DNA of 63,226 nucleotides. Source: Paenibacillus dendrobii. Its GTDB lineage: Bacteria; Bacillota; Bacilli; Paenibacillales; Paenibacillaceae. The stretch's first letter is position 1. The number at the start of each line of letters is the position of its first letter. A program made the position numbers and the translations under genes. The DNA lies in NCBI RefSeq assembly GCF_009807035.1, contig NZ_WUBI01000009.1:1-63226 (forward strand). The letters are read 5' to 3'. The notes beneath the pieces are model-generated. The model was not told the origin of the DNA. It worked only from the letters and a program-made list of their open reading frames with translations, and ran no database searches. Below are positions 35,758-43,434 of this stretch, piece by piece.

Positions 35758-36963
35758 ATGGATACTGTTTCAGACGAAATGCTGCATGCCGGCATGCAGG
35801 ATCTTAAACGCGGATATACGGAGGATTCAAGCCTTGATACCTATACATGTCTGATTTGCGGGCACCAAACAGAAAAGGGAGTTGTCTATCCAGAGGACGG
35901 GGTGTTTTACGAGGCGGAAAAATCCATGCGTCGCCATGTTGAAGATGAGCATGATTCCATGCTGGACTATTTGCTCAGTCTTGATAAGAAGCTGACGGGA
36001 CTGACGGATTTGCAGCGGAAACTGATTGGGTTTTTCCATCAGGGATTAAGCGATCAGGACATTATCGCGGAGATTGACGGGGGGAGCACGTCAACCATCC
36101 GTAATCACCGTTTCATGCTGCGGGAGAAGATGAAACAGGCGAAGCTGTTCCTGGCAGTCATGGAGCTGATGGAGGAAGGCGGGAAGAATTCCAGCCGCCA
36201 GTCATCGGTCCCTTCAACTAAATCAACGCAACCCAGACTACCGGGCAAGTTGGGGGACCGTCTTTCCATTACGAATGAAGAGAACGAGCAAATTCTAAGC
36301 AAATACTTTGCGGAGGGTCTGTATGGACCGTTGAAGTCTTTTCCTAAGCAGGAGAAACGCAGAGTTGCCATTTTGCGTCAATTAGCCTCCGATTTCGAAG
36401 AGGGGCGCTCATACAGCGAAAAAGAAGTGAACCAGGTGCTTGAAACCCGTTATGCCGATTATGTGACGATGAGAAGATATCTGATCGAGTACGGTTTTTT
36501 GGACCGTTTGCCGGATGGGGCCGAGTATTGGATTAAACAGCCGGAAGGTAAGGGAAAGGGGAAAAACGATATGAAGAACCAGAGAAGAAAAGAATTGGTG
36601 GATGAATATATGAGCACGCCGCGCCCGATGGGAGTGTTCCAAATCCGTAATAAGGAAAACGGAAAGGTTTACGTGACGAGCAGCACGAATATGCCAGGGG
36701 CAATCAACGGTCAGAAGGCGAGACTTCATTCGGATTATCATGTCAGCCCATCGCTGCAAAAGGATTGGAAAGAGAACGGGGAGGAAGCCTTTGCCTTTGA
36801 AATTCTGGAAGAGATGGAGCCAGATCCGCAAGCGGCTAATGATCTGAAGCAGCAGAAGATTTACAAGGATAAAGTGGCCGCTTTGGAAAAGGCATGGTTG
36901 GAAAAGCTTCAACCTTATGATGAAAAGGGCTACAACAAGCGCCCGCGTACAATCAAATCCTAG
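35758..36963 (+). CDS. Zinc-finger / HTH / DUF2087 / GIY-YIG fusion protein
   Basis: Protein of 401 residues made of four parts. Residues 31-65 have Cys31, Cys34, His60 and His65 (CX2C...HX4H), a likely zinc finger. About 84-130 look like a LuxR-type HTH (LQRKLIGFFHQGLSDQDIIAEIDGGSTSTIRNH). About 172-262 are a DUF2087 domain (LSKYFAEGLYGPLKSFP...KEVNQVLE). About 285-400 resemble GIY-YIG nucleases (MGVFQIRNKENGKVYV...ALEKAWLEKLQPYDEKGYNKRP), but the second motif is YVT rather than Y-I/V-G. It probably binds DNA; nuclease activity is doubtful. TTG codons upstream are less likely starts than the ATG behind GGGAG. Confidence 0.78.
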   Translation: MDTVSDEMLHAGMQDLKRGYTEDSSLDTYTCLICGHQTEKGVVYPEDGVFYEAEKSMRRHVEDEHDSMLDYLLSLDKKLTGLTDLQRKLIGFFHQGLSDQDIIAEIDGGSTSTIRNHRFMLREKMKQAKLFLAVMELMEEGGKNSSRQSSVPSTKSTQPRLPGKLGDRLSITNEENEQILSKYFAEGLYGPLKSFPKQEKRRVAILRQLASDFEEGRSYSEKEVNQVLETRYADYVTMRRYLIEYGFLDRLPDGAEYWIKQPEGKGKGKNDMKNQRRKELVDEYMSTPRPMGVFQIRNKENGKVYVTSSTNMPGAINGQKARLHSDYHVSPSLQKDWKENGEEAFAFEILEEMEPDPQAANDLKQQKIYKDKVAALEKAWLEKLQPYDEKGYNKRPRTIKS

Positions 36964-37103
36964 AAAAATGCTTCTGTCTCTGTCATTTTCCTGTTACTTC
37001 TCTCTCTTTCTCATCGTTTAGGATATATACACCTGCAAATTGGGGTAATAATCCTTAGCGCTTATAAATGCTTATAAATATGGAATGGGAGAGAACCTGG
37101 GAA

Positions 37104-38210
37104 ATGAACAAGTGGATAAAGTGGAGTTCGGTTTTCATGTCAGCAAGTCTGCTGATCGGCGGGGCTGGAGGCGCTCATACGGCGAAAGCTTCCGATGCCG
37201 CAAAAGCGCCGACGCTCAAACAGGCCGCTCAAACGGTACAGGTGCAGCTCGTATTTAACGGCAATAAGCTGAAGCAGCAGGGTATCCTGATTGACGGCCG
37301 GACCATGGTGCCGGTTACGGTACTTCGGGATATTGCGGGTGTTCCTATTACCTACGATAACAGTACCTATACGTATAACGTAGGCTCGGGGAGCAGCCAG
37401 CTGACTCTGAGCACTGCCGAAAACGGATTGCTGACGAGTGTGAACCATTTTTACATGGGAAGTATTAGTACGGAATACAATGCGGTTAACATCGAAGGCA
37501 GAATTTATGTGCCTTTTAAACTATTGAATGATGTTCTCGAATACGAGGGGGCGTATGATCCGGCATCCCGCATGCTAAAGCTGGAGACCAGGGAGATCAA
37601 TTCGCTCCAGGTGATGTCCGGAACGCTCTCTCAAAAGACAGAAGACCTGGAAATGGTGATCCGTTATCCACAAATAACCGGTCTGGCCAACGGACAGGTG
37701 CAGCAGCAGATCAATGAGGAATTTAAGAATAAGGCAGATGCCTTTGCGGCGGAAGGAACAGAAAGATCTTCGCACCGCGACCCGGAACTTGTTCCGTTTC
37801 CGTACAGCTATAATACGAATTACATGGTGGCCTACAATCAAAACGGTGTACTCAGCTTGTTGACCGATCAATCGACGTATACCGGCGGTGAGGACCCTGT
37901 ACATCGTGAGGCGATGACCTTTTCCCTTAAGGATGGGCGCCTCTTGAGCTTGAGCGACTTTCTCCCCCAAGGCAGCGGTGCGGAAGAAAAGCTGTATCAG
38001 ATTTTGGCAGAGCGTATGTTGAGGGATGGCAGCACCTTTAGTCTTGAACAGAACCTTAGTTCTCTCCAGTTTTATGTATCCGGTGCGGGTCTGAATTTTT
38101 ATTTCGGAGATACAGGCCCGGAATCGTTTGCCGAAGGCATTCGGACGTATACCGTGCCTTTCCAGGAGCTGCTGCCGCCAGGAACGGATCCATTCGCAGC
38201 TTTCAAGTAA
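37104..38210 (+). CDS. Secreted protein with copper-amine-oxidase-like N-domain and RsiV-like (DUF4163/DUF3298) domain, copy 1
   Basis: Exported protein of 368 residues. The signal peptide is about 1-30 (KWSSVFMSASLLIGGAGG). Residues ~45-165 form a stalk-like copper amine oxidase N-terminal domain (VFNGNKLKQQGILIDGRTMVPVTVLRDIAG, EGRIYVPFKLLNDVLEY); this fold is common in Paenibacillus surface proteins and binds no copper by itself. Residues ~180-368 match DUF4163/DUF3298, the extracellular half of anti-sigma factor RsiV, ending FQELLPPGTDPFAAFK. Unlike RsiV there is no cytoplasmic anti-sigma part. ATG 37104 gives the normal signal peptide. Copy 2 follows. Confidence 0.82.
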   Translation: MNKWIKWSSVFMSASLLIGGAGGAHTAKASDAAKAPTLKQAAQTVQVQLVFNGNKLKQQGILIDGRTMVPVTVLRDIAGVPITYDNSTYTYNVGSGSSQLTLSTAENGLLTSVNHFYMGSISTEYNAVNIEGRIYVPFKLLNDVLEYEGAYDPASRMLKLETREINSLQVMSGTLSQKTEDLEMVIRYPQITGLANGQVQQQINEEFKNKADAFAAEGTERSSHRDPELVPFPYSYNTNYMVAYNQNGVLSLLTDQSTYTGGEDPVHREAMTFSLKDGRLLSLSDFLPQGSGAEEKLYQILAERMLRDGSTFSLEQNLSSLQFYVSGAGLNFYFGDTGPESFAEGIRTYTVPFQELLPPGTDPFAAFK

Positions 38211-38413
38211 ACTGAATCGGGTACGACGGATATTTTGCATATGGAAAAATAATGAACAGAATTATACTTTTTCCGCTTGTATACGACAATAATGTAACCG
38301 CGATTGTCATCAAATCGGATGCGGCCATTTGTATAATGAGGAAGTGGATAAATTCAGTAATCATTCATATGACTAGCATATGTAGCAATCTATGGAGAGA
38401 GGGGACGTAAGGA

Positions 38414-39529
38414 ATGAATAAAAGCATGAAATGGAGCGCAGCTGTCCTGGCTGCAGGCGTATTGTTAGGCGGAGCGAATATGACGGGAGGGACTTCAGTA
38501 CATGCGGCAGCGGCCGGTAAACCGGCGTTGAAGCAGACCGTACAGCCATCCGTTGTTCTCAAATATAATGGTACAACCCTGAAACAGCAGGGGAAAATCG
38601 TAAATGGCATAACGATGATTCCAATCACGGTACTGCGTGATTCGCTGGGCCTTCCGCTCAGTTATAACCCGGGTACGAAAACGTACAGCGTCGGAAGCGG
38701 AACATCGAAGCTGAATCTCGAATTGTCCGAGTATGGCGTAACCTCGAATCTGAACAGCTATTATATTTACAGCTACGGTGGTAATGGCGTCGATCTCTAT
38801 GAATCCAAAAATATTGATGGGCATCTGTATGTGCCATTCAAGGTTTTGAACGACTTCATGGGTTTCAAGGGTGTGTGGAATTCTTCCCTGAAGTCACTCG
38901 ACATCAGCAAACAAACACTGAATAACATCAATATTTCGAGTGAAACGATAACCAAAACGAATAAAGATGCCAGCATCGTGGTTCATTATCCGAAAGTAAG
39001 CGGGCTTCCGGAGGACGTGCAGTCCAAAATCAATGACGCATTCAAAAAAGATGCCGAGAGTTTCGCTGCAGAGGGTGAAAAGGAAGCCGCTCATCGGGAT
39101 GGAACGATTGAGCACACATATGACTTCATTCAGACCTTCGTCGTTAACTTTAACAGCGAAGGGGTTCTTAGCATCGTAGTTGACCAGTATGGATATTCCG
39201 GTGGCGCGCATGGCGGCACTTATCGCGAAGGATGGACCTTCTCCCTGAAGGACGGCAAACGGCTTGAACTCGGCGATCTGATGAAGTCTTCGCCGGACTA
39301 CAAGCAGAAGCTCGACAAATTACTGAAGGAAAAGTCGAAGAAGGATACGTTCCCAGACGTTTCTGCCGGACTCAAGGCAAAGCCTGATTTCTACGTGAAG
39401 GAAGGCGGCATTGCCATCTTCTATCAACAGTATGAAATCGCACCGTATGCTGCGGGTCTCCCGACATATACGTTTGGCTTCTCTGATTTGCTACCGAAAG
39501 GCAGCGATCCGTTCGCTGATTTCAAATAA
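38414..39529 (+). CDS. Secreted protein with copper-amine-oxidase-like N-domain and RsiV-like domain, copy 2
   Basis: Paralogue of the preceding gene: 371 residues, signal peptide ~1-33 ending near HAAAA, stalk-like domain (YNGTTLKQQGKIVNGITMIPITVLRDSLG ... DGHLYVPFKVLNDFMGF), then DUF4163/DUF3298 ending DLLPKGSDPFADFK. The HRD tripeptide and the GG motif (YSGGAHGGTYREG) are shared with copy 1 (YTGGEDPVHREA). It has its own 200-nt upstream region and a good GAGGGGACG ribosome binding site. In RsiV this domain binds lysozyme; the same role here is inference. Confidence 0.84.
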   Translation: MNKSMKWSAAVLAAGVLLGGANMTGGTSVHAAAAGKPALKQTVQPSVVLKYNGTTLKQQGKIVNGITMIPITVLRDSLGLPLSYNPGTKTYSVGSGTSKLNLELSEYGVTSNLNSYYIYSYGGNGVDLYESKNIDGHLYVPFKVLNDFMGFKGVWNSSLKSLDISKQTLNNINISSETITKTNKDASIVVHYPKVSGLPEDVQSKINDAFKKDAESFAAEGEKEAAHRDGTIEHTYDFIQTFVVNFNSEGVLSIVVDQYGYSGGAHGGTYREGWTFSLKDGKRLELGDLMKSSPDYKQKLDKLLKEKSKKDTFPDVSAGLKAKPDFYVKEGGIAIFYQQYEIAPYAAGLPTYTFGFSDLLPKGSDPFADFK

Positions 39530-39540
39530 CTTATTCGTCA

Positions 39541-39590
39541 AAAGGGGCGTCCTTAAAACGGTCATAGACCGTGGGGCGCCCCTTTTTTTC
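39541..39590 (+). terminator. Terminator after the RsiV-like pair
   Basis: AAAGGGGCG pairs with CGCCCCTTT; an inner ACGGT-CATAG-ACCGT hairpin fills the loop; seven T follow. The 39591-39715 stretch behind it holds nothing I can identify. Confidence 0.9.
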
Positions 39591-39715
39591 TTGTAGTCAT
39601 AAATATAAATTTATCATCGGGCATAAGAAGCGGATCAACGTTCCCATTCAATTTAAGGAAGGTCTCACTTTGCGGTAGTGAATTACTTCTTTTGGCTAGG
39701 AACCCGTTCTGTAAC

Positions 39716-39777
39716 CCAAAAACAGGGACTCTCCCTAAGATCTTATTTCAGATCTTATCGGAAAGTCCCTGTTTGAT
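39716..39777 (-). terminator. Terminator of clpP
   Basis: AAACAGGGACT and AGTCCCTGTTT form the outer stem, with AAGATCT-GAAAT-AAGATCTT inside; on the minus strand it is followed by TTTTT. Confidence 0.9.
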
Positions 39778-39786
39778 TTTGCTTAA

Positions 39787-40383
39787 TTATACGCCTTGTA
39801 CCGGAGGATGCTCCAATACTTTATCGATCAAGCCGTATTCCGCAGCGTCTTTCGCGCTCATGAAGTAGTCGCGGTCCGTATCTTTTTCAATCCGTTCCAG
39901 CGGTTGACCTGTGCGCTCGGAAAGGATCCGGTTCAGCGTATCACGCATTTTCAGGATGCGGCGGGCGCGGATTTCGATATCCGTTGCCTGACCCTGTGCA
40001 CCGCCAAGAGGCTGGTGAATCATGATTTCGCTGTTTGGCAGGCCGTAACGTTTGCCTTTGGCACCTGCATTCAGCAGGAATGCGCCCATGGAAGCGGCAA
40101 GGCCTACGCAGATGGTAGACACGTCAGGCTTGATGTATTGCATTGTATCGTAAATCGCCATACCGGCTGTGATGGAGCCGCCCGGACTGTTGATGTAGAG
40201 GTGGATATCCTTTTCAGGGTCTTCGGCAGCCAGGAACAGCAGCTGGGCAATAATCGAATTGGCAACCACGTCGTTGACATCGGAACCCAGGAAAATAATG
40301 CGGTCTTTCAGCAATCTGGAATAAATGTCGTACGCGCGCTCGCCGCGGTTGCTTTGTTCAACGACCATAGGTACATAACTCAC
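39787..40383 (-). CDS. clpP: ATP-dependent Clp protease proteolytic subunit
   Basis: Serine protease that forms the 14-subunit chamber served by ClpX and ClpC. With the GTG start at 40383 the product is 198 residues; catalytic Ser98 (GLAASMG), His123 (MIHQP) and Asp near 172 are in place. An ATG seven codons earlier exists, but AGGGAGG lies between it and the GTG, at ideal distance for the GTG. A CtsR operator overlaps its promoter. Confidence 0.96.
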   Translation of the reverse strand: MSYVPMVVEQSNRGERAYDIYSRLLKDRIIFLGSDVNDVVANSIIAQLLFLAAEDPEKDIHLYINSPGGSITAGMAIYDTMQYIKPDVSTICVGLAASMGAFLLNAGAKGKRYGLPNSEIMIHQPLGGAQGQATDIEIRARRILKMRDTLNRILSERTGQPLERIEKDTDRDYFMSAKDAAEYGLIDKVLEHPPVQGV

Positions 40384-40452
40384 GTGGAAAACCTCCCTAT
40401 TCACTAGATCAAAATGTAATCATTCTATTCATACTGTTACCGTATTACCCAC

Positions 40453-40492
40453 ATGATAAACAATTTCAAACAAAAAGTCAAAGAAAGTCAAA
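40453..40492 (-). promoter_or_regulatory. clpP promoter with a CtsR operator
   Basis: On the minus strand TTGACT (40476-40481), 17-nt spacer, TATCAT (40453-40458). On the plus strand 40476-40492 reads AGTCAAA-GAA-AGTCAAA, a perfect match to the CtsR heptad repeat (A/G)GTCAAA-NAN-(A/G)GTCAAA. The operator covers the -35, so CtsR would block transcription until heat or protein stress. Confidence 0.88.
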
Positions 40493-40571
40493 CTCAGGGT
40501 AAAAAAAATAGCCTATGATTGGCTTTTGTCCTGCTGGTTAAACATATGGTAGAACTTTTGGAGATTATAAA

Positions 40572-40646
40572 TGGCGCGCCCGCGAGGAATCGAACCTCGA
40601 TCTCAGGCTCCGGAGGCCTACGTCATATCCATTGGACCACGGGCGC
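40572..40646 (-). tRNA. tRNA-Arg (CCG)
   Basis: 75-nt cloverleaf on the minus strand with encoded CCA. Acceptor GCGCCCG pairs with CGGGCGC, T-loop TTCGATT, anticodon loop CTCCGGA gives CCG (reads CGG). It stands alone between clpP and the cggR promoter. Confidence 0.94.
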
Positions 40647-40854
40647 ACAAGTTTGAAATTGAATTGGGATCGAGTTGTTGTCCAAGCTCTATCACATTCA
40701 GTACAGCAAAAATGATTATATGCTAAATTCGTTAGGATTGCAAGAGGTACTTTATAAATACTGCCAACATGTATCTATCGGAGGATGCGAACGCTTTCCT
40801 GTTATAGGCCTGTATAAGAGGAAGAGAGAATGTGAAAGATAGTCGTTGGACTAC

Positions 40855-40883
40855 TTGCAACGGGCACGAAAATTGAGTAGAAT
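40855..40883 (+). promoter_or_regulatory. Promoter of the cggR-gapA operon
   Basis: TTGCAA (40855-40860), 17-nt spacer, TAGAAT (40878-40883). The region 40647-40854 before it has no gene. Confidence 0.78.
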
Positions 40884-40887
40884 GTAA

Positions 40888-40925
40888 GTGGGACTTAAAA
40901 CGTTAACCCGGGACATTTTAAGGCC
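40888..40925 (+). promoter_or_regulatory. CggR operator
   Basis: Two GGGAC repeats (40890-40894 and 40910-40914), 20 nt apart, just after the -10. The spacing matches the Bacillus CggR operator CGGGAC-N6-TGTC-N4-CGGGAC-N6-TGTC, although the TGTC halves are degenerate here (CGTT, AGGC). Confidence 0.72.
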
Positions 40926-40971
40926 AAGGGAGTCGGAGAGAAGGAAGTTGAAGTTGCAGGAGTGGAAAGCA

Positions 40972-42027
40972 ATGCGGAAAATATTAGAGATACAAAAGCA
41001 GCTTCTGCCTGATCTCATGGACATTCTTAAGACAAGGTACACTATTCTTCATCAGATCATGCTCTCGGAGCTGGTAGGACGGCGCACGCTGGCTGCATCG
41101 CTACATATGACAGAGCGGGTGCTGCGTGCAGAGACGGATCTCTTGAAGGCCCAAGGGCTGATCGATATCGAGAGTTCCGGCATGAGGATCAGCGAAGCGG
41201 GACGAAGACTGCTGGAAGAGATGGGCCCGATGGCCAAGGAACTGTTCGGACTGAACGAGCTAGGTGAGAAAATCCGCCGCGCCTACGGCCTGCATAAGGT
41301 TGTGGTTGTGCCGGGGGATTGCGAATCCTCGCCGCTGACCAAACGGGACCTCGGACGCGCCGGAGCCAAGGCGCTGCTCGGAGTCATGAATCAAGAGGAC
41401 ACGGTAGCCGTGACAGGTGGATCTACGCTGGCTGCTGTGGCAGAAGAGCTGAACCCTCAAGTCTCCGTACCGATGAAGAACAGCTGGTTTGTACCAGCCA
41501 GGGGCGGACTTGGAGAGAGTATGGAATTCCAGGCCAACACCATAGCCTCGACGATGGCCAAACGCGTGGGCGCGCAGTACCGGCTGCTTCATGTACCGGA
41601 TCTGCTGAGCGACGATGCCTATCAATCGCTTGTACAGGACCGAAACATTCAGGAGATTGTACAGGTGATCCGGCAGTGCCGCATTATCATGCATGGCATT
41701 GGAGACGCGATGGAAATGACCCGGCGCAGAAGACTGGATTCGTCCGCAGTGCAGGACATTCAGAAGGAAGGCGCGATAGCTGAATCCTTTGGCTATTATT
41801 TTAACGAGCAGGGAGAAGTTGTTCATCGGATGCTTACACTCGGCCTTCGGCTCGAGGACATCATGAGAACGGAGATCGTGATTGGTATTGCCGGTGGTAG
41901 AGACAAGGCGGATGCCATTCACGCGGTGCTGAAGTTCGGTCACGAGAATATTCTCGTTACGGATGAGGCGGCCGCAAGCGAAATCTGCAGGCAGATTGAT
42001 GAACAATCCCCGGAGAGTCATACGTAA
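40972..42027 (+). CDS. cggR: Central glycolytic genes regulator
   Basis: SorC/DeoR-type repressor of 351 residues. The N-terminal winged HTH reads LVGRRTLAASLHMTERVLRAETDLLKAQGLI; from about 90 the sugar-phosphate-binding domain includes DTVAVTGGSTLAAVAEEL. In Bacillus CggR represses its own operon and is released by fructose 1,6-bisphosphate. The frame is open from 40888, inside the operator, but ATG 40972 with AGGAG upstream gives the normal N-terminus (MRKILEIQKQLLPDLMDIL). It heads the glycolytic operon. Confidence 0.93.
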   Translation: MRKILEIQKQLLPDLMDILKTRYTILHQIMLSELVGRRTLAASLHMTERVLRAETDLLKAQGLIDIESSGMRISEAGRRLLEEMGPMAKELFGLNELGEKIRRAYGLHKVVVVPGDCESSPLTKRDLGRAGAKALLGVMNQEDTVAVTGGSTLAAVAEELNPQVSVPMKNSWFVPARGGLGESMEFQANTIASTMAKRVGAQYRLLHVPDLLSDDAYQSLVQDRNIQEIVQVIRQCRIIMHGIGDAMEMTRRRRLDSSAVQDIQKEGAIAESFGYYFNEQGEVVHRMLTLGLRLEDIMRTEIVIGIAGGRDKADAIHAVLKFGHENILVTDEAAASEICRQIDEQSPESHT

Positions 42028-42040
42028 ACGAGTTATCAAT

Positions 42041-42061
42041 ACAGGCGTAATTGCCTGTTTT
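42041..42061 (+). terminator. Small hairpin between cggR and gapA
   Basis: ACAGGC-GTAATT-GCCTGT followed by TTTT. It is weak for a terminator; in Bacillus the cggR-gapA transcript is cut here and the gapA part stabilised, so it may be a partial terminator or processing hairpin. Confidence 0.5.
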
Positions 42062-42139
42062 GAATAAATACTGGATTACGCGGCCCCATTATGGCTTAGC
42101 GGAATCCTCAAAAAAAAGAAATTCTAGGAGGACTATTCA

Positions 42140-43150
42140 ATGAGTGTAAAAGTAGGCATTAACGGTTTTGGACGTATCGGACGACTCGCTTTCCGCCGCA
42201 TTCAAAATGTGGAAGGTATCGAAGTTGTAGCAATCAACGACTTGACTGATGCTAAAATGTTGGCTCATTTGCTTAAATATGATACTACGCAAGGTAAATT
42301 CGAAGGCGACGTTGAAGTACATGACGGCTTCTTCAAAGTGAACGGCAAAGAAGTTAAGGTTCTTGCGAACCGTAACCCTGAAGAACTTCCTTGGGGAGAC
42401 CTTGGCGTTGACATCGTTCTGGAGTGCACAGGCTTCTTCACAACGAAAGAAGCTGCTGAGAAGCACTTGAAAGGTGGAGCTAAGAAGGTTGTTATCTCCG
42501 CTCCAGCTACAGGCGACATGAAAACCATCGTTTACAACGTAAACCATGAAACTCTGGACGGAACTGAAACAGTAATCTCCGGCGCATCTTGCACAACGAA
42601 CTGCCTCGCTCCAATGGCTAAAACATTGAACGACAAGTTCGGTATCGTAGAAGGCTTGATGACTACCATCCATGCTTACACTGGCGACCAAAACACTTTG
42701 GATGCTCCGCATCCAAAAGGCGACTTCCGCCGCGCTCGTGCAGCTGCTGAGAACATTATCCCTAACACAACAGGTGCTGCTAAAGCGATCGGTCTGGTTA
42801 TTCCAGAACTGCAAGGCAAACTTGACGGTGCAGCTCAACGTGTTCCGGTTCCGACAGGTTCCCTGACTGAACTCGTAACTGTTCTGGACAAAAAAGTAAC
42901 AGCTGACGAAGTGAACGCAGCGATGAAAGCCGCTTCTGATCCAGAAACTTACGGCTACACTGAAGACGAAATCGTATCTTCCGACATCAAAGGCATCACT
43001 TTCGGATCCCTGTTCGACGCGACTCAAACTAAAGTTCTGACTGTAGGCGACAAGCAGCTCGTTAAAACCGTTGCTTGGTACGACAACGAAATGTCCTACA
43101 CGGCTCAATTGGTTCGCACATTGGAATACTTCGCTAAACTGGCTAAGTAA
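42140..43150 (+). CDS. gapA: Glyceraldehyde-3-phosphate dehydrogenase (glycolytic)
   Basis: NAD-dependent oxidation and phosphorylation of glyceraldehyde 3-phosphate. 336 residues; NAD-binding GINGFGRIGRLAFRR at 7-21, Asp34 typical of NAD preference, catalytic Cys151 in SGASCTTNCLAP. Ribosome binding site AGGAGG. The codon use is strongly biased, as expected for a highly expressed gene. Confidence 0.96.
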   Translation: MSVKVGINGFGRIGRLAFRRIQNVEGIEVVAINDLTDAKMLAHLLKYDTTQGKFEGDVEVHDGFFKVNGKEVKVLANRNPEELPWGDLGVDIVLECTGFFTTKEAAEKHLKGGAKKVVISAPATGDMKTIVYNVNHETLDGTETVISGASCTTNCLAPMAKTLNDKFGIVEGLMTTIHAYTGDQNTLDAPHPKGDFRRARAAAENIIPNTTGAAKAIGLVIPELQGKLDGAAQRVPVPTGSLTELVTVLDKKVTADEVNAAMKAASDPETYGYTEDEIVSSDIKGITFGSLFDATQTKVLTVGDKQLVKTVAWYDNEMSYTAQLVRTLEYFAKLAK

Positions 43151-43176
43151 TAACGGCGCCGTTTAACGAACATATG

Positions 43177-43206
43177 GAGCGGAAACAGAACCTTTTGTTT
43201 CCGCTC
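43177..43206 (+). terminator. Hairpin after gapA
   Basis: GAGCGGAAACA pairs with TGTTTCCGCTC around an 8-nt loop; only three T follow, so it is probably a partial terminator that lowers expression of pgk and later genes. Confidence 0.65.
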
Positions 43207-43226
43207 TTTATAAATACTGAGGTTTT

Positions 43227-43274
43227 TTTGGATAGAAAACCGATTTGGATAGTGAAACTGGAGAGTTTGGATAG
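43227..43274 (+). repeat. Three TTTGGATAG repeats between gapA and pgk
   Basis: TTTGGATAG occurs at 43227-43235, 43244-43252 and 43266-43274, spaced 17 and 22 nt. The last reads on as GGATAGATAAAA, which is also found immediately before and in the inverted-repeat element at 17639-17650. Confidence 0.6.
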
Positions 43275-43310
43275 ATAAAAACACGAGGATTGTAAAAATC
43301 CCGATACTTA

Positions 43311-43379
43311 TATAGATTGAACTAAAGGTTGCGGACACGCCGGTGTTCGGAGCTAGGATTTTCTTTAGTTCATTCTATA
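43311..43379 (+). repeat. Long inverted-repeat element upstream of pgk
   Basis: Arms 43311-43327 and 43363-43379 are complementary at 16 of 17 positions, with core GAACTAAAG / CTTTAGTTC and a 35-nt loop. It is the second copy of the element seen at 17641-17735. A possible -35 TTGTAA at 43290-43295 and TAGATT 17 nt later would place a promoter in its left arm. Confidence 0.7.
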
Positions 43380-43434
43380 ACTGTTACCCCTGATTCCTGA
43401 TACAAACAAAAAAATGGGTGCGGAGGAACGAACA

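Noticed and set aside
42137..43108. 323-residue minus-strand frame opposite gapA
   Set aside because: Same effect: the codon bias of gapA leaves its complement open. The protein shows no family features.
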